A stretch of DNA of 64,000 nt. It comes from Polytrichum commune. Its lineage: Eukaryota > Streptophyta > Polytrichopsida > Polytrichales > Polytrichaceae. This document shows positions 51,340 through 63,529 of the stretch, one piece after another. The translations under genes and the position numbers were made by a program. The notes under the pieces are model-generated. The model had not been told where the DNA came from. It made no database searches and saw nothing but the letters and a program-made list of their open reading frames with translations. Numbering within the stretch: the first letter of the stretch is position 1; each line of letters starts with the position of its first letter. The stretch covers positions 26,523,501 through 26,587,500 of the forward strand of contig OX485805.1 in NCBI GenBank assembly GCA_950295325.1. The letters are read 5' to 3'.

Positions 51340-51960
51340 ATTTTTTCAGTTGGAAGTGATGTCGAGGTGTGGCGAGCCGTTGATGAAATTCGATTCCGTT
51401 AGCGGGCCAAGTCAAACGTGGAGACTGAGTCGGAGTTGCAAAGAAGAAAGCTGCACTCTCGTCCACCGCCTTGTTGGAAAACTTGAAAGACACCGGACGC
51501 CGGCCGGCAGAATCTAGACCCAGCATAGATTTCAGCAGCCCTTAACTTCCAGGGAGCTGATCACACACGAACGTACTCACGTCAAAGAAGTCCATTTTTT
51601 ATTTTTAACTTTATTTTTATTTTTATTTTATATATAAATGCACCGGTTTCACGTCCTCCAGTTTCCCACTTCAACCGGACTTTTTGACAAAACCAACCGA
51701 CCGCCATTACACTAAATACCACTTCTCCCCGGACATTGCATCAACCGCTCTGTCAGCAAAATCTAGGCCCCACGTAGATTTCAGCAGCCCTCCACTGCCG
51801 GGAAGCTGACCTCCCCCGGGTCGCCTGTCCAGCCCAGCCCCCTGACTATTCACATGCGATCTCATCCTCTGATCGGAGAGAACCGGCAGTTACTCACAGA
51901 AGAAGCGGAATAACCGGAATAAGTTTGAGGAATAAGCAGTTGGAGTTGAAGACTGTGGGA
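51340..51960. other. CpG-rich island with TATA box and internal direct repeat
   Basis: GC content and CpG frequency are far above the surroundings. A direct repeat (gatttcagcagccct with neighbouring aatctag and gggagctga blocks) occurs at about 51510-51560 and 51760-51810, 249 bases apart. A TATA-like tatatataaatg lies at about 51629-51640. It looks like a promoter region, but no following exon could be recognised. A minus-strand frame at 51338-51526 is unsupported. Confidence 0.35.
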
Positions 51961-52017
51961 AAATGATCCATCATTTTATGAGGAACTTATAGAATATACC
52001 TGAAATTAACAATATAG

Positions 52018-52345
52018 GAAAACCGGAGGATGTCAACATGTAACCGGTTGGGCTTGCAAACACTAAGGATCTCAATTAATTATGAATGCCCAAAAATCTT
52101 TGGTGCAGTCCATCATTTCCACATTCGAACGTAGCATCCTCTCGTCTGGCATCCGACATGAAACCATTTTGTGGCTTCTTCATCTCAATTAAAATGGCAT
52201 AGTTGCATAGACATAGACATGCTTGCCTAGTTTTATGTAAATGTTTCTACAGTTTGCCTCAACCAATTTCTTCAAATTAATCAATTATTCGGATTTTTTT
52301 TGCCCAACTTGCTATCAACCTACGGTATACCTCTTCTCTATCCAT
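52018..52345 (+). repeat. module R4, copy 1
   Basis: It matches 61739-61925 (gaggatgtcaacatgtaacc, cttgcaaacactaaggatct) and then 62345-62492 (ttttatgtaaatgtttctac, cccaacttgctatcaaccta). The last part also occurs at 56345-56460. Confidence 0.7.
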
Positions 52346-53740
52346 TGTAATGAATTGATAATAAATAAAAAATAATAGCTTCAAAAAGGTATCAAAGAGA
52401 TTTCCAATGTGGGTGTCGGGACACTTTTCCAAAAAATGCAACTACCATTATGACCTCACCAACTTTCCCGCTCCTTTATAGGTATTTAGATTTGTTTAGA
52501 TCATAATTTAGCCTAGATTAGAACCTTTACCACCACTTGGCATTAGTTTTGTCCTAGAAACCAACATAATTAATTCTAAGCATTGAGAGTAACTACTCAA
52601 ATAAATTAAAAATAACCAAAGCAAAACTCAAAGGTAGTGCTTGCTACCTTTGCTCTTGAAATAACATCAGTCCAGCACGTGCTAATTTGATGCTCTTTTG
52701 AGAAGGTCATTCCAGGCTTATTATTAATGGTATGCATATTCACCACAAAAAAATAATGAAGGAATAAAAAGGAAGTTTACTATAAGACACAAAAGATATA
52801 ATAAAGTAACTATAAAAATCAATAAATCTATGCATGACTATATTTTATTTTACCTTATTTTAACACAAACTAATTTTATTGTAACAATTTCATGCTTTAT
52901 TATGAACTTATCATAAGTTGTGAGCGTCTTTAAGGATCCATTTATCTGAAATATTTCCCAGTCAAACCTCCTAGCATGATGAATTCATCTAACAACCATA
53001 CGGGTCTCTCCAATTATAAGTTCCTAGAATAAGCAAACATACTTGAATATCTTTCATGTCTTATTAATGAAGATGGTATACATATATATATGAGCAAAGA
53101 AAACAACATGGTAATTGAACTCCTAAATCCCAAACGGAACTCGGGTGGTGCACTTAGTTCACATTTTCATGACTACATGTGTGCAACCAACAATTAAATG
53201 TAGCCTAATTGTTTTGCTTTCACTGTTTATGAAGAGGGCTATACTTGTTTCATTTCTCAAGATGGATTGTTTTAAGTGACCCATTCTTTATTGGACACAT
53301 GGCAAAGTCCAATATATCCGGGGGTGGCCTCTTCATAGGGAACTTAAATGACGTGCTTGGGTCACTATGAAATCAAACCCCCTATATACAAGAAGTTTAT
53401 AAAGGAAAACATATGTATACGTACTAACAACAGGCTAAAAAGTGGACTCATGTATTTATACTAAGCTTTGCAATTTCATGTGATAAATGCCTCCACTACA
53501 TATACAAAGTGTGCATGATGACTTGAGTAATCCTTTATTTATATACAAAATCCATTTTCACTTTTCAAAGTGAAAGTCGTTGAATGGTTTTCATCTATAG
53601 CATGTAAGTCAATGATTGTACCAAACAAACAAAGATAAGAGGACACACAATAAGTGTGAGTTTCCATGTAGGCCGCTTGCCCACCGCATTCTAGTGTGAA
53701 CAAGGACAAACACGCCCAAATGTAGATGCCAACAATATAT
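52343..53740 (+). repeat. module R5 joined to module R1, copy 2
   Basis: The first 450 bases match 63530-64000 (attgataataaat, tccaatgtgggt.tcgggacac, cttggcattagttttgtcc). From 52764 it continues as module R1, matching 38560-39480. The join with R1 is also starting at the window edge near 63950, so this order is ancestral. Confidence 0.7.
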
Positions 53741-54050
53741 CCTTTCGGATTGGCAGTGGTGAGATTATATTAGATTTACCTGGAGAGAAACTTGAAGGAA
53801 ACACACTTGAGTGTCAACCACGCTTGTATGGGCCCCATGGGTTGCAAGATAAGAGCTCGGAGTGGGAGTGGCTTGCGGCTATGTCATGGTGTTGGCTTTA
53901 GGCCGCTTCGAGGTCCGTATTGAGCAACAATCACCAAGACTAGTGTGGGTCGTTCAAGTTCATTACTCCCATGTGCCGTGAATTCTTCCAATTCACAATC
54001 ACGATGTGCTAAAATAGAGATGCTAAATAATTTGAAGAATTGTGGTTGTT
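53741..54050. other. unassigned spacer in the repeat mosaic
   Basis: Sequence between module R1 and module R3 not seen elsewhere in the window. No gene. Confidence 0.35.
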
Positions 54051-54054
54051 TTTT

Positions 54055-54720
54055 AGCACATTGTTGCACTTGAAATTGGTGGCACTAGTAATATCATAGG
54101 GTAAAGAAATTTTGTATCACCTTCACTATTTCCCACCCCTCACAATTAACCCGCCTTCACTACTTGGGATATTTAGTGTAGACCATAACCTTCAAATATT
54201 TATTGAGATAAGCGGGTATAACTAAATTGTCCTTGTATATGGGCACCTATGTTTGAGTTACATGTGATGATGTGTGGATCTAAGAACTAACACAAAAAGG
54301 CATGTGTTTCAAAAGACTTGGAATACGTGCTCAAAACTTCTTAATTGTTCTTAGTTCAATAGGGAACAGAAGTGGAGAGATCCATATGATCATCTAATGG
54401 GGAAAACACTCTTCACTTGACAATGAATAACATATTCATACGTGCTGAGAATATCATGAGGAAAATGGGTACGGACACGATTTGAATTTGCTAAAGATCT
54501 CACACTAATTCCATATTTTCATCCCCCCAACAAGTGGGTGCAGAGAGAAAAGTGTGTGCTTAAGACCCGCTCACCAACATGATTATGGTATAACCAATAA
54601 ACATAATAAGCGTGTAACAAAATACCATCTGGAGAAAGATCTAGTCATAGAGAAAGGCCGTATCAGGCTGCAGTGGAGATGGATGATAGTTGCTCCATGT
54701 TTTCATCCACAAACATGTTG
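54055..54720 (+). repeat. module R3, copy 3
   Basis: It matches 41203-41870 with the same internal order (ggcactagtaatatcatag at the start, gtggagatggatgata near the end). The sequence after 54720 differs. Confidence 0.7.
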
Positions 54721-56165
54721 GACGGATGACAAGTACGCTCGTATGCAATCCTGTCCTCTCGCTTGCACGAGGTTTAAGAGGCACTTGTCGCATGCAACTA
54801 TTGTAGGTTAGTATCTGTCATGGCAATTTTCTCCAAGACCAATCGATTCCTTCTTTTATGAAAATGAGTGATTCTCAACCACACATCCATTGAACAAAAT
54901 GCCTCCTAGGCGACTTTAACCCTTAAAGGTTGTAGGGGCTCCATGCTCAACATAAATACACAATGTATACAAGCCTCGCCAAGTCTCCAAATCATTATCT
55001 TAAGTGTGGATATTGGAAAGCATAGAGGTGCAAATTCAAATAGAGGTTGGATTGGAAATCAAATTTCTTATGTTAAAGGATAAAATAATACAATACTTAT
55101 ATGTGATAGTGATAATTGTATACAAAGTTTGCACTCGTGTCCAAAGACACTCATGCTATATAATTGAACCTTAAATTCAATGTCATTGAGGTTTCTAACC
55201 AATTCCAAGAAGGCACTTGAAGAACAAGTTGATTTAGATATCATCATTTTCTACAAATGTGTAAAATTGGAAGTATGTAGCTCAAACACACATTCTTGTG
55301 CATGAAGAGGTCCAGTCTAAGCATCTTGGACACTTCGGATTATAGCGGAGTCTCAATGTTATCAATCTAAATCAACCAAGGAGATGTTGAAACAAAAATT
55401 AATAGGCCATGCTATGTTTAATGGGGACCCACCTAAGAATCTCATGTTCTGGGTGCATGTTCATAACACCTATGATTGGGGAGGGTAAAAACGTTGATTC
55501 TTATGGAGAGCTTGGAAATTGCATCTTTAGACAATTTAACACCTAAATATGGATCAAAGACCCCAAATTAGTCTTGTATGGTTAATTTAGTATAAATGAA
55601 CAATAAATTTGTAGGAGCATATTTTTACTGCATCCCCGATTGTAGGCATTAGGAAATTAAATCCTACATTTGCTAGTTGACTGTTTGCTTGCAATGGTGT
55701 GCAAAAGTTGTATGATTTGCAACAACCTCTGATGTGAAAATCATCCGTGAAAAATGAGGCTCTTGTTAAGTTTAAGTCAATTATAACATAATGACAGTGG
55801 GAATTGGATAATGATGATGTGTGCAAGATAAACCAAGTGGGATCAATTTGATTTGGTTTGTGAACCATTTTGGATGTGTGTGTGATTTATACCCCTGTTG
55901 TTTTGTTGTAGTGCTATAAGGTTCCACACAAAACATGTTCTCGTTAATGGTTGGTGGATTTTATATTAATTTGGTTATGACGATGATGTGTGCAAGATGG
56001 AGTGATTGTTGGGATGAGTTTCATTGGGTTTGTGCACATTTTTGATTGAGTGAGAAGGAGTTAGCTAGGGTTTGGCATCTCGGTGTTCATGTTGGGGTGG
56101 GGGACTAAAGAAGCAATGGATGTTGGGAATTGCATAAGGAAAATGTGCCTAATTTGGTTCAACGA
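54721..56165. other. gene-free stretch
   Basis: AT-rich, CpG-poor. A segment at about 54717-54795 (gatgacaagta.gctcgtatgcaatcc) is shared with about 62075-62150. No gene. Confidence 0.4.
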
Positions 56166-56640
56166 AAAATAATTCCAAACAATCAAGTCTATATTCCTTG
56201 GAAAAGTTTTAGAGTGAGATGGCCTAAATGAAATAATCATCAAAATGTCTAAATTCTAGGAAATTTGGTGCATGGGAACAACCACTACCGAAGCACAACA
56301 CAAGAACAACATAAAACATGGATTTGTATGCCTTTTTTTAATATGAATGTTTTTACAATTTGCCCCAATCATTTTCTTGAAATTAATTAAACTTTGGGCA
56401 AAATTTGCCCAACTTATTACCAACCTATGGTATACCTCTTGTCCATCCACTGTAAAAACTTTACCTTCCCAAGGTTTGTGGGTGATTCATATCAATGACT
56501 TCGCCTTGAAAAGATGCAAGATCTTTGGAGCTAAACCTAATGTCAAATAAACCAACCCACTTACAAATAGGTTTCTTGATATTAAAAAAAAATTAAAAAA
56601 AAAACAACAACAACAACAACAACTCCCTCAACCATCCATT
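56166..56640 (+). repeat. module R6, copy 1, ending in a CAA microsatellite
   Basis: It matches 62178-62645 (aattccaaacaatcaag, gagatggcctaaatgaaata, ctaggaaatttggtgcatgg). An A-rich run and (CAA)n lie at about 56583-56621. Confidence 0.7.
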
Positions 56641-56885
56641 CTAATCCATCCCCGTAAAACTTGGAAGTGGTCTGAGAGGGAAGTGTTGCATACAACTACA
56701 CCTCTCATCCATCCCACATAAAATCCTTCATCTCTTATAGATTTGTGGTTGATTCATCTCAAATGACATCGCCTTGACAAATTTAACATTTTGATGCCAG
56801 ATGAACTAGCACAAAAAAAACCCCATCCTTTGTAACATTATCTAGTTGAATATGGAGGGTACAATAGGATAGTTGAGTAATATAG
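56641..56885. other. spacer before the VHA-B fragment
   Basis: The first part continues similarity to 62650-62830 (aaaatccttcatc, gattcatctcaaatgac). No gene. Confidence 0.4.
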
Positions 56886-57609
56886 AGAGGTACGATTTGA
56901 TCAATTCATGCAATCAAACGTCCTAGTTGGAGGCTGTAAATTTGATCTGCGATCTTTGAGCAATTGTTATCCTCAACTTGGTGGATAGAGCAAATTGACC
57001 TAACATTGAGTGGTCAACTGATGGAGATCTATCCACCTATCAATGTGCTCCCATCTCTGTCTCCATTGATGAAGGTGGGTTCCACCAAGGGGTGCTTCCA
57101 TTTGATTTTCGTGAAATCAAGTAATCTTCAGTTATTTCAGCCTTACTATTTCTATGCAACGTAATGAGCATTCTCGAGGACTTTACATATAGACATTGAT
57201 GCCTTTACAAATACAATGCTGATCAACCTCACAATCTCTTCATAGTTTGTTCATGGGTACATCCACATGTTTCATATTGTGTATGGAGGTTTGTGCCCTG
57301 ATCCAAGCCTATTATTATATGCATATGTTTGTATGTGGTGGTTGCAGTTGTGCGCAAATTATGCTATAGGAAAGGACGTGGAAACCATGAAAGCAGTGGT
57401 GGGAGAGGAAGGTTTATCTTCACAAGCTTACCTGGTAATCTCGGCACTTTCACCCATCCTTGTTACCATTTCCACTGAGCTTCCATTTCTCGATTATGTT
57501 GCAGTCTATATCCTACACTAACATATCGCTTGGTGTGACATTGCAGTTGTATTTGGAGTTCCTTGACAAGTTTGAGCGCAAGTTTGTTGCTCAAGGACCT
57601 TATGATACC
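56886..57609 (+). pseudogene. duplicated fragment of VHA-B (intron 10 to exon 14), non-functional
   Basis: This 724-base block is a close copy of 34416-35393 in the intact VHA-B gene. It keeps intron 10, exon 11, part of intron 11, then, after a deletion that removes exon 12, exon 13, intron 13 and the first third of exon 14. Introns are present, so it was copied as DNA and not from mRNA. Exon 11 has a Arg-to-Pro type change (tctcgattg to tctccattg), exon 13 carries an inserted triplet and its donor is shifted, and start and end of the gene are missing. At 57609 it joins module R1 sequence. No frame is usable; it is a relic or captured segment. Confidence 0.92.
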
Positions 57610-57619
57610 TCAAGTGTTT

Positions 57620-58538
57620 CTCTTGAGTTCCCCACTGGAACTCAAGAGGTACACTTGGTGTAAAATTTTATGACTATGTGTGCGCAACCAACAATTAAAT
57701 GTAGCCTATTGTTTTGCTTTCAGTGTTCAAAATGAGGGCTATACTTATGTAATTTCTCAAGGTGGGTTGTTTGATGTGACCCACTCTTTACTGGAAATAT
57801 GGGAAGGTCCAATGTACCCCAGGGGGTGGACTCTTCATGGGAACCTTAAATGACGTGCGTGGGTCGCTGTTGAATTAAACTCCCTATATACGAGAAATTT
57901 ATAGAGGAAAGCATATGTAAACATGCTATACATCATGACTTAAATGATCCTTTATTATATACAAAATCCACTTTCACTTTTCTGAAGAGAAAGTCGTTGA
58001 ATGTTTTTCATTCATAGCATGTAACTCCATGATTGTACCAAACAAACAAAGATAAGAGCACACACAATAAGGGTGAGTTTTTGAGTAGGCCGCTCGCCCA
58101 CCTGATTCTAGTGTGAATAAGAACAAACACGCCCATACGCAAATGGAACCTATTGGGCTAGGGTTCATATGTGCCAACTTGCTACTCCCATCTTCTCGAC
58201 TCTGGCCCGCCTACTAACCTCCTCCTCCCAGTTACCGAGGATGGAGTTCTCGTCCATTATTGGTTCTCTCGAGTCATCAATTGGTCTTAATTCTTTAGCG
58301 ATCGACATTATTAGGTTAAAAGATTCTTTGGTGGGCTTAACATGACATTCTAGCGGCTTGTGTCAATAGCCCTCCACATTCTAGCAGACTGCCTGAATGT
58401 GGTTGGATTGCGGCTTGTGCTTAACTACATGTGAACACTTCCAACCAACTATTATCTAGAATCTAGTGGGCGACGGCTTAGATGGAAACTCACCCTAACT
58501 TAGCCATAATCTAAAGAGCATAACTAAAGGAAACCCAT
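57620..58538 (+). repeat. module R1, copy 3 (later part)
   Basis: It matches 38925-39905, from gaactc...tggtgtaaaattttatgact through the aacttagccataa..taaagagca end. It starts exactly where the VHA-B fragment stops, and it is interrupted at 58538 by the solo LTR; module R2 resumes at 60494. Confidence 0.75.
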
Positions 58539-60488
58539 TGTGAGCCCAAGATTGTGCCCACATGTCCTCTTAACATTTAGAAATGTTAAAATTGAGTATT
58601 TGGGTTGGGTGAATAGTTAAAATGGACAAGTGTTAGATTTAGGTAAGTGTGTTAGGTGTTAAATAGATTTTTGTTGAGCTTTAGTGTGAACTTCTTGTTA
58701 TTAAAAGCGAAAATCCAAAAAAGAGTGAAGTTGTTCTAATTAGTGTTTGAGCAATGCTAGGTTGAAGTGGCTAGTCCAATGATTAATGTTCGGATAGGGC
58801 CAGAGTCGTGTTCGTTTAAAGGGGGGGTTGCTTTTCTCAAGTTGCCTTTCTGGATTAGGCTACAGGAATGTCGGATCGGAGGAGAGGCACAGGGGACTCT
58901 AGCTCGGTGCGGCGACTCTCTCTCTGAGGGATGTGGGGACAGGTTGGAAGCAATGCTGGAGAGTTGCTAACAAAATTCAGGCTAATGGGTAGAACAAGCT
59001 AGAGTTCAACAGGAGGGCGGAGCCATGCCGGATCTTTGAATCCCTGGGTTTTTGTGCTCGGTCCCCAACTAGCAGGTTGCTGGTGGGTCTTTTTTCTGTT
59101 GGGAGTTTGGGTTGAGTGCTAACTCCGGAGCCGCCGAGGGAATGCTCTGAGGAGCTGGGAGAGGATTCAGCAGCGGGGAGCAGAGCAGCCACCTTCGGAG
59201 CTACTCATAGCTCGGAGAAAGGTGAAGGCTGGGGTGAGCCCAGTGTGACCGAACAAGCGGAGACCTCGAAGAGGGAATTTGAAAATGTGGCCCAATTGTA
59301 GCTGGGTTGTGGGCGTTCAATGTTGGTTGTAATCCTCTGCCCAGACCCAAGGCGCCCTACACACAGGCCACGAGCAGAATGCAACCTTCGAGAAACAGGT
59401 GGTATTCAGAAACCATGCTGGAATTTCAGAAATTGTGGAGGGTCTCTACTCTGGAAGCTATGAACAAGTGAACTGGTCGGTCAAGGGAGAGGAATGCAGA
59501 GGGAGCATCGGGGAGAGATGGTAGCAGAGAAAGGAGAGCGACAACAGCTGTGAATGCCGCTGGTACCGGGTTGTTGGTCTGTATCAGGTGGGAGGCGTGA
59601 AGGTGTGGCCTACCCTGAAGTGGTGGTGAAGCGTTCTGAAGGGATGAGTAGTCGGCTGGGGGGTCGTTGCAGGGAGGCAGCGCCTCTGAGCCTGCGGGGA
59701 GGATGAATGGGATGCAAGCCAGAAGAGGCCGAGCTCTTCGTGATCACAGTGTAGGTAGCGTAAGGGGTAAGGAGGGAGCTGTGTGAAAGACCCTCATCTC
59801 TGGAGCTTAGGATTGACTTTGAATTAGTTGATTACTGAAATAAGAAGAAGCTGACCATAATGAAGGCTGGGTAGTGAAGTTGGAATTTGGTTGTGTGGCA
59901 AGTAGGTGACTAAGTAGAATTGAATCTTTAGGCATGGGCAAGCCAAATGTAGGATTGGTGTTGTTTAACCCTTAAAGGACAATGCTGCCCCACGGGCTTG
60001 GTATTATTTTGGGAGAATCTTGTTCAAACCTTCTACTCCATTGCACCAAATGGGTTTTTTAGAATGCCAAATCGAGCACCTTAGCAAGATCTATACTTCT
60101 TTAGAATAGAGCCTATGTAAATTAATTGGTTAATCATGCTTAAAATGAATTTTAAAGTTCATTTTGGGTGTGGTATCGGGAAAGCATATGTCCTTTAAGG
60201 GTTAAATGCCCTCAGGAAGTGGCCCACGGTAGTTGAGTGGCCCAATTATTGTAGGTAGTGGGTTTGAGAGTGGGTGTTGATGTTTATTGAGTGATTGTGT
60301 TCAACAACGACTACAAGGGAAGAGAGTATTTTTAAATACTCGTGGCCTTGTGTTCTTTAAATAAAAGTGGTGTGTTTGATATTTACATTATTGGAGTATT
60401 GGAGGCTAAGTGGAGTCAAGTAATCACATGTAAGCCTTAGGCTCTTACCCGGACTACGACGCACAAGGGTGAGAGTTTAGGGCTAACA
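58539..60488. mobile_element. solo LTR, 1950 bp
   Basis: Comparison with the uninterrupted copy at about 39905 shows an insertion here. It begins TGTGAGCCC and ends GGGCTAACA, a 9 bp inverted end with one mismatch and the TG...CA form of LTRs. The flanking five bases are cccat (58534-58538) and ctcgt (60489-60493), a target duplication with two transitions if real. It contains no pol coding sequence, hence a solo LTR, probably of a Gypsy-type element given its length. A late polyadenylation-like stretch (aataaaag at 60358) is present. The CpG-rich part at 58750-59780 explains several short open frames that are not genes. Confidence 0.75.
59969..60201. mobile_element. TTAA-flanked MITE (233 bp) nested in the solo LTR
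   Basis: It begins CCCTTAAAGGACA and ends with its exact complement TGTCCTTTAAGGG. TTAA lies directly outside on both sides (59965-59968, 60202-60205). CCC...GGG ends with TTAA targets are the piggyBac signature. There is no coding capacity. Nesting shows it entered after the LTR. Confidence 0.7.
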
Positions 60489-60493
60489 CTCGT

Positions 60494-61540
60494 GAGAGCT
60501 CCAAGAGCCTTTGATTTGTAAAAACCTAGAACTCAAATCTAACCTAACAACAAGATGCATGGCAGTCATTGAGTACTATGCCCATATGAAAACAATGGAT
60601 GAAAATGTGAAGTCAATGAAACTTACATGTCTATATTTAATATTGTCTCTCAACTTTAGGGCCCCCTTTTGGATATCTACCTTTGCTTCATTAAATATAA
60701 TAGCCTTTTTAGATGTTCACCTTTTTGGCGCACAAAACATGTAACAACCAACTAACTCAAACAAATCTCCCTCTAAACAAATAGTTTTTGTCAATACCAA
60801 CTGTTCAAAACCCTAACATGGAGCTATAATGTTAGCAATTCCAAGTGCGAAGAGGAAGGCATACAACCCAAGGAATTTGTGGATTCAAGGGAATAAGCAT
60901 GAATCGCCAATATCCATACCCGTTCACACCCTCTTCTACAAGACTTACACAATTAAGGAACATTATTGGCCTTGTATCCAATTTCATGGAGACCCATGTA
61001 TTTTACCTACATATTCCCCAAGACACCTATTCATATTTTTTTCCCTATAATTCATCCACAATATAAATCCATATATTCGAGGTATGTATATTTTGACAAA
61101 ATCTATTACACATACTACCAAATCTTACATGGTGGTGGATTTATGGTGTTGTATCTTTGTACATGTGGAGTTCAAAACTGAAGACTAAGTGCACCCCCCA
61201 AGCATCATAACGGTCATGGAGGGCAATGAAGCCGTTGCCTCCACCTCCCTCTCCATTCCATCAAACACAAACAATACATTTATCGTCAATTTTTTCTCCA
61301 AACTTTTGGACCACCTTTTACACCTCGACCTCTACTTTTAAAATCTCAGTAGCATTCTATTTCTAGAGACTATAATGAGATTTTGCCTCTCCTTCATGTA
61401 TTATGTTCATTAATGCCTCAAGGAAAACCCTTTTCTACACTAACGGTAGTTTGTACATGGCATAAAGAGTGCATCCTAGTTGTGAAGCCTACTTACCTTA
61501 CTCTCTTTCTTCTCTTAGTGTGGGCCTTATAACTTTGAGC
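60494..61540 (+). repeat. module R2, copy 2
   Basis: It matches 39905-41165 in order. It is the continuation of module R1 copy 3 across the solo LTR. Confidence 0.75.
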
Positions 61541-62177
61541 TAATTATTTATGGCACCAATCATCTCCTATCCAAATATTAAGAAGCTAAGCACTCTTTGA
61601 CAACAAAGTCGAAACTCTTGAATAGGAGGAGAAATCATGTCATAAGCATCTGCTTTAACTACCAAATTGTGGTTGGGTAGACTTTGTACACTCCTTGTTG
61701 GCACACTATCCGTCTTGGTTGCCGAGCACATTTATTTGAAAACCAGAGGATGTCAACATGTAACCGGTTAGGCTTGCAAACACTAAGGATCTCAACCGAT
61801 TATGACCGCCCAAAAATCTCTGCTCCAGTCTAGCCCCGTGAATTTCCACATTTCAACTTAGCATCCTCTCGTCGGGCATCTGACATGAAATCACTTTGTG
61901 GCTGATTCATCTCAATTAAAATGACTTTGCACCGACTCATGTGGGAGTTTTGAAGCAACTTATGGTGCCAACTGTTGTATCAAGTTGGAAAAGAGCAACC
62001 TCCAAACACCACATTCTTTATTTAGAGGTTAGGTTGCTTCTTTTCTTTTCTTTTCTTTTCTTTATGTTGAGGGGATGACAAGTATGCTCGTATGCAATCC
62101 TTTTCTCTCGCTTGCATGAGGTTTAAGAGACACTTGTCGTTTGCAAATACCCTAGGCTGGTAGCAGGTTTGGCGGGA
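61541..62177 (+). repeat. module R4, copy 2 (first part), with spacer
   Basis: From 61739 to 61925 it matches 52018-52200. A (TTTTC)n run lies at about 62039-62062. The segment at about 62075-62150 is shared with 54717-54795. No gene. Confidence 0.6.
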
Positions 62178-62827
62178 AAATAATTCCAAACAATCAAGCC
62201 TATATTTCTTGGAGAAATTTTCGGGTGAGATGGCCTAAATGAAATAATCATCAAAATGCCTAAATTCTAGGAAATTTGGTGCATGGGAACAACCATTACC
62301 AAAGGAGAGCACAAGAACAACTTCATAAATGGCTTTGTATGTAGGATGAATATACATAGACATATTTGCCCAATTTTATGTAAATGTTTCTACAATCTGC
62401 CCTCAACCAATTTCTTGAAATTAATGAATTATTCGGAATTTTTTGGCCCAACTTGCTATCAACCTACAATATACCTCTTCTCTATCCATTGTAAAAACTT
62501 TACCTTCCCTAGGTTTGTGGTTCATTCATCTCAATGACTTGGCCTTTAAAAGATGTAAGATCTTTGAAGCCAAATCTAATGTCAAATAGACCAACCCACC
62601 CTACAATATAAAAAAATTAATTAAAGAAAAAAAAACAACAATTCCCTCAACTAACCGACCATTCCAATCCATCCCTATGAAGCCTGCAAGCAATAGGAGA
62701 GGGAAGTGTTGCGTGCGACATCCATCCAACATAAAATCCTTCATCCATTACATGTTTGTGTTTGATTCATCTCAAATGACTTTGCCTTGACAAATTCAAG
62801 ATCGTTGAACCTAATTTTAATGTCAAA
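62178..62827 (+). repeat. module R6, copy 2, with the second part of R4
   Basis: It matches 56166-56790 almost throughout; 62345-62492 also matches 52200-52345. Non-coding. Confidence 0.7.
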
Positions 62828-63283
62828 ATGACCCCTTGTTTTTTTATGCTTTTATAATGCTTACTAGAAACAATAATTGAGGCCCTATCTTTTATCAGAT
62901 TGTGTTTTCTAGTGGAATGCCGGTTAACCCCCCCCCCCCCTCCCATGTGGTCATGTACTTGAGATTGTTTCTAGATTTATTTGCAGATTGTTGACATTGA
63001 AGGTTACATGTTGCAAAAGGAGGGGTTGATGTAAGGATCCCCAAAACTGATATGGGGATTGACATTATGGATTGTTGTGATATGCTCATTGTTGCAACAA
63101 AAAAGCCATGACAAGTGGAAGATGTATGTAAAGCTTGATAGTTTTTTGAAATTATGCTGTGATTTGCTTGATGTACTTTGGTGCTTTGAAATGAAATAGC
63201 TACCTAGTGGCGTGAAGTTAGTAACCATATTTCTTCTTCTAGTGCTTTGGAAATCATGTAGCTTCATTGCCCTAACCAGGGGT
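62828..63283 (+). repeat. module U, decayed copy 3
   Basis: It matches 44744-45170 upstream of the TIR-NBS-LRR gene, and 37925-38375. It contains a 13-base C run at 62928-62940. No receptor coding sequence follows it. Confidence 0.7.
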
Positions 63284-63529
63284 GGGGAAGGAACTCGGCA
63301 TTTCTAATAAGCAATTTATTTTTCATTATATCATGGTTATTTTCCTTTCATAAAATTATTCTTCCAATAAATTTTGTCTTCTTGCAAAGAGCCCAACAAG
63401 ATGAGTCAATTAAATGTTCTTTTTAACATCGTTGACCTCCACATCACATTAAGTAGCAACGCTAGCAAGTTACCCTTTGAGTACCCGTAATATTACCTCA
63501 ACAAGAGGAGAAAACTTGCAAAGCAAGGG
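63284..63529. repeat. junction segment shared with 38390-38500
   Basis: Shared blocks such as tcttcttgcaaagag and gttgacctcca show that module U is followed here by the same sequence as at 38.4 kb. Confidence 0.5.

Noticed and set aside
58767-59301. Overlapping open frames on both strands (67, 71 and 61 codons)
   Set aside because: They lie in the GC-rich part of the solo LTR, have low complexity and no homology signal.
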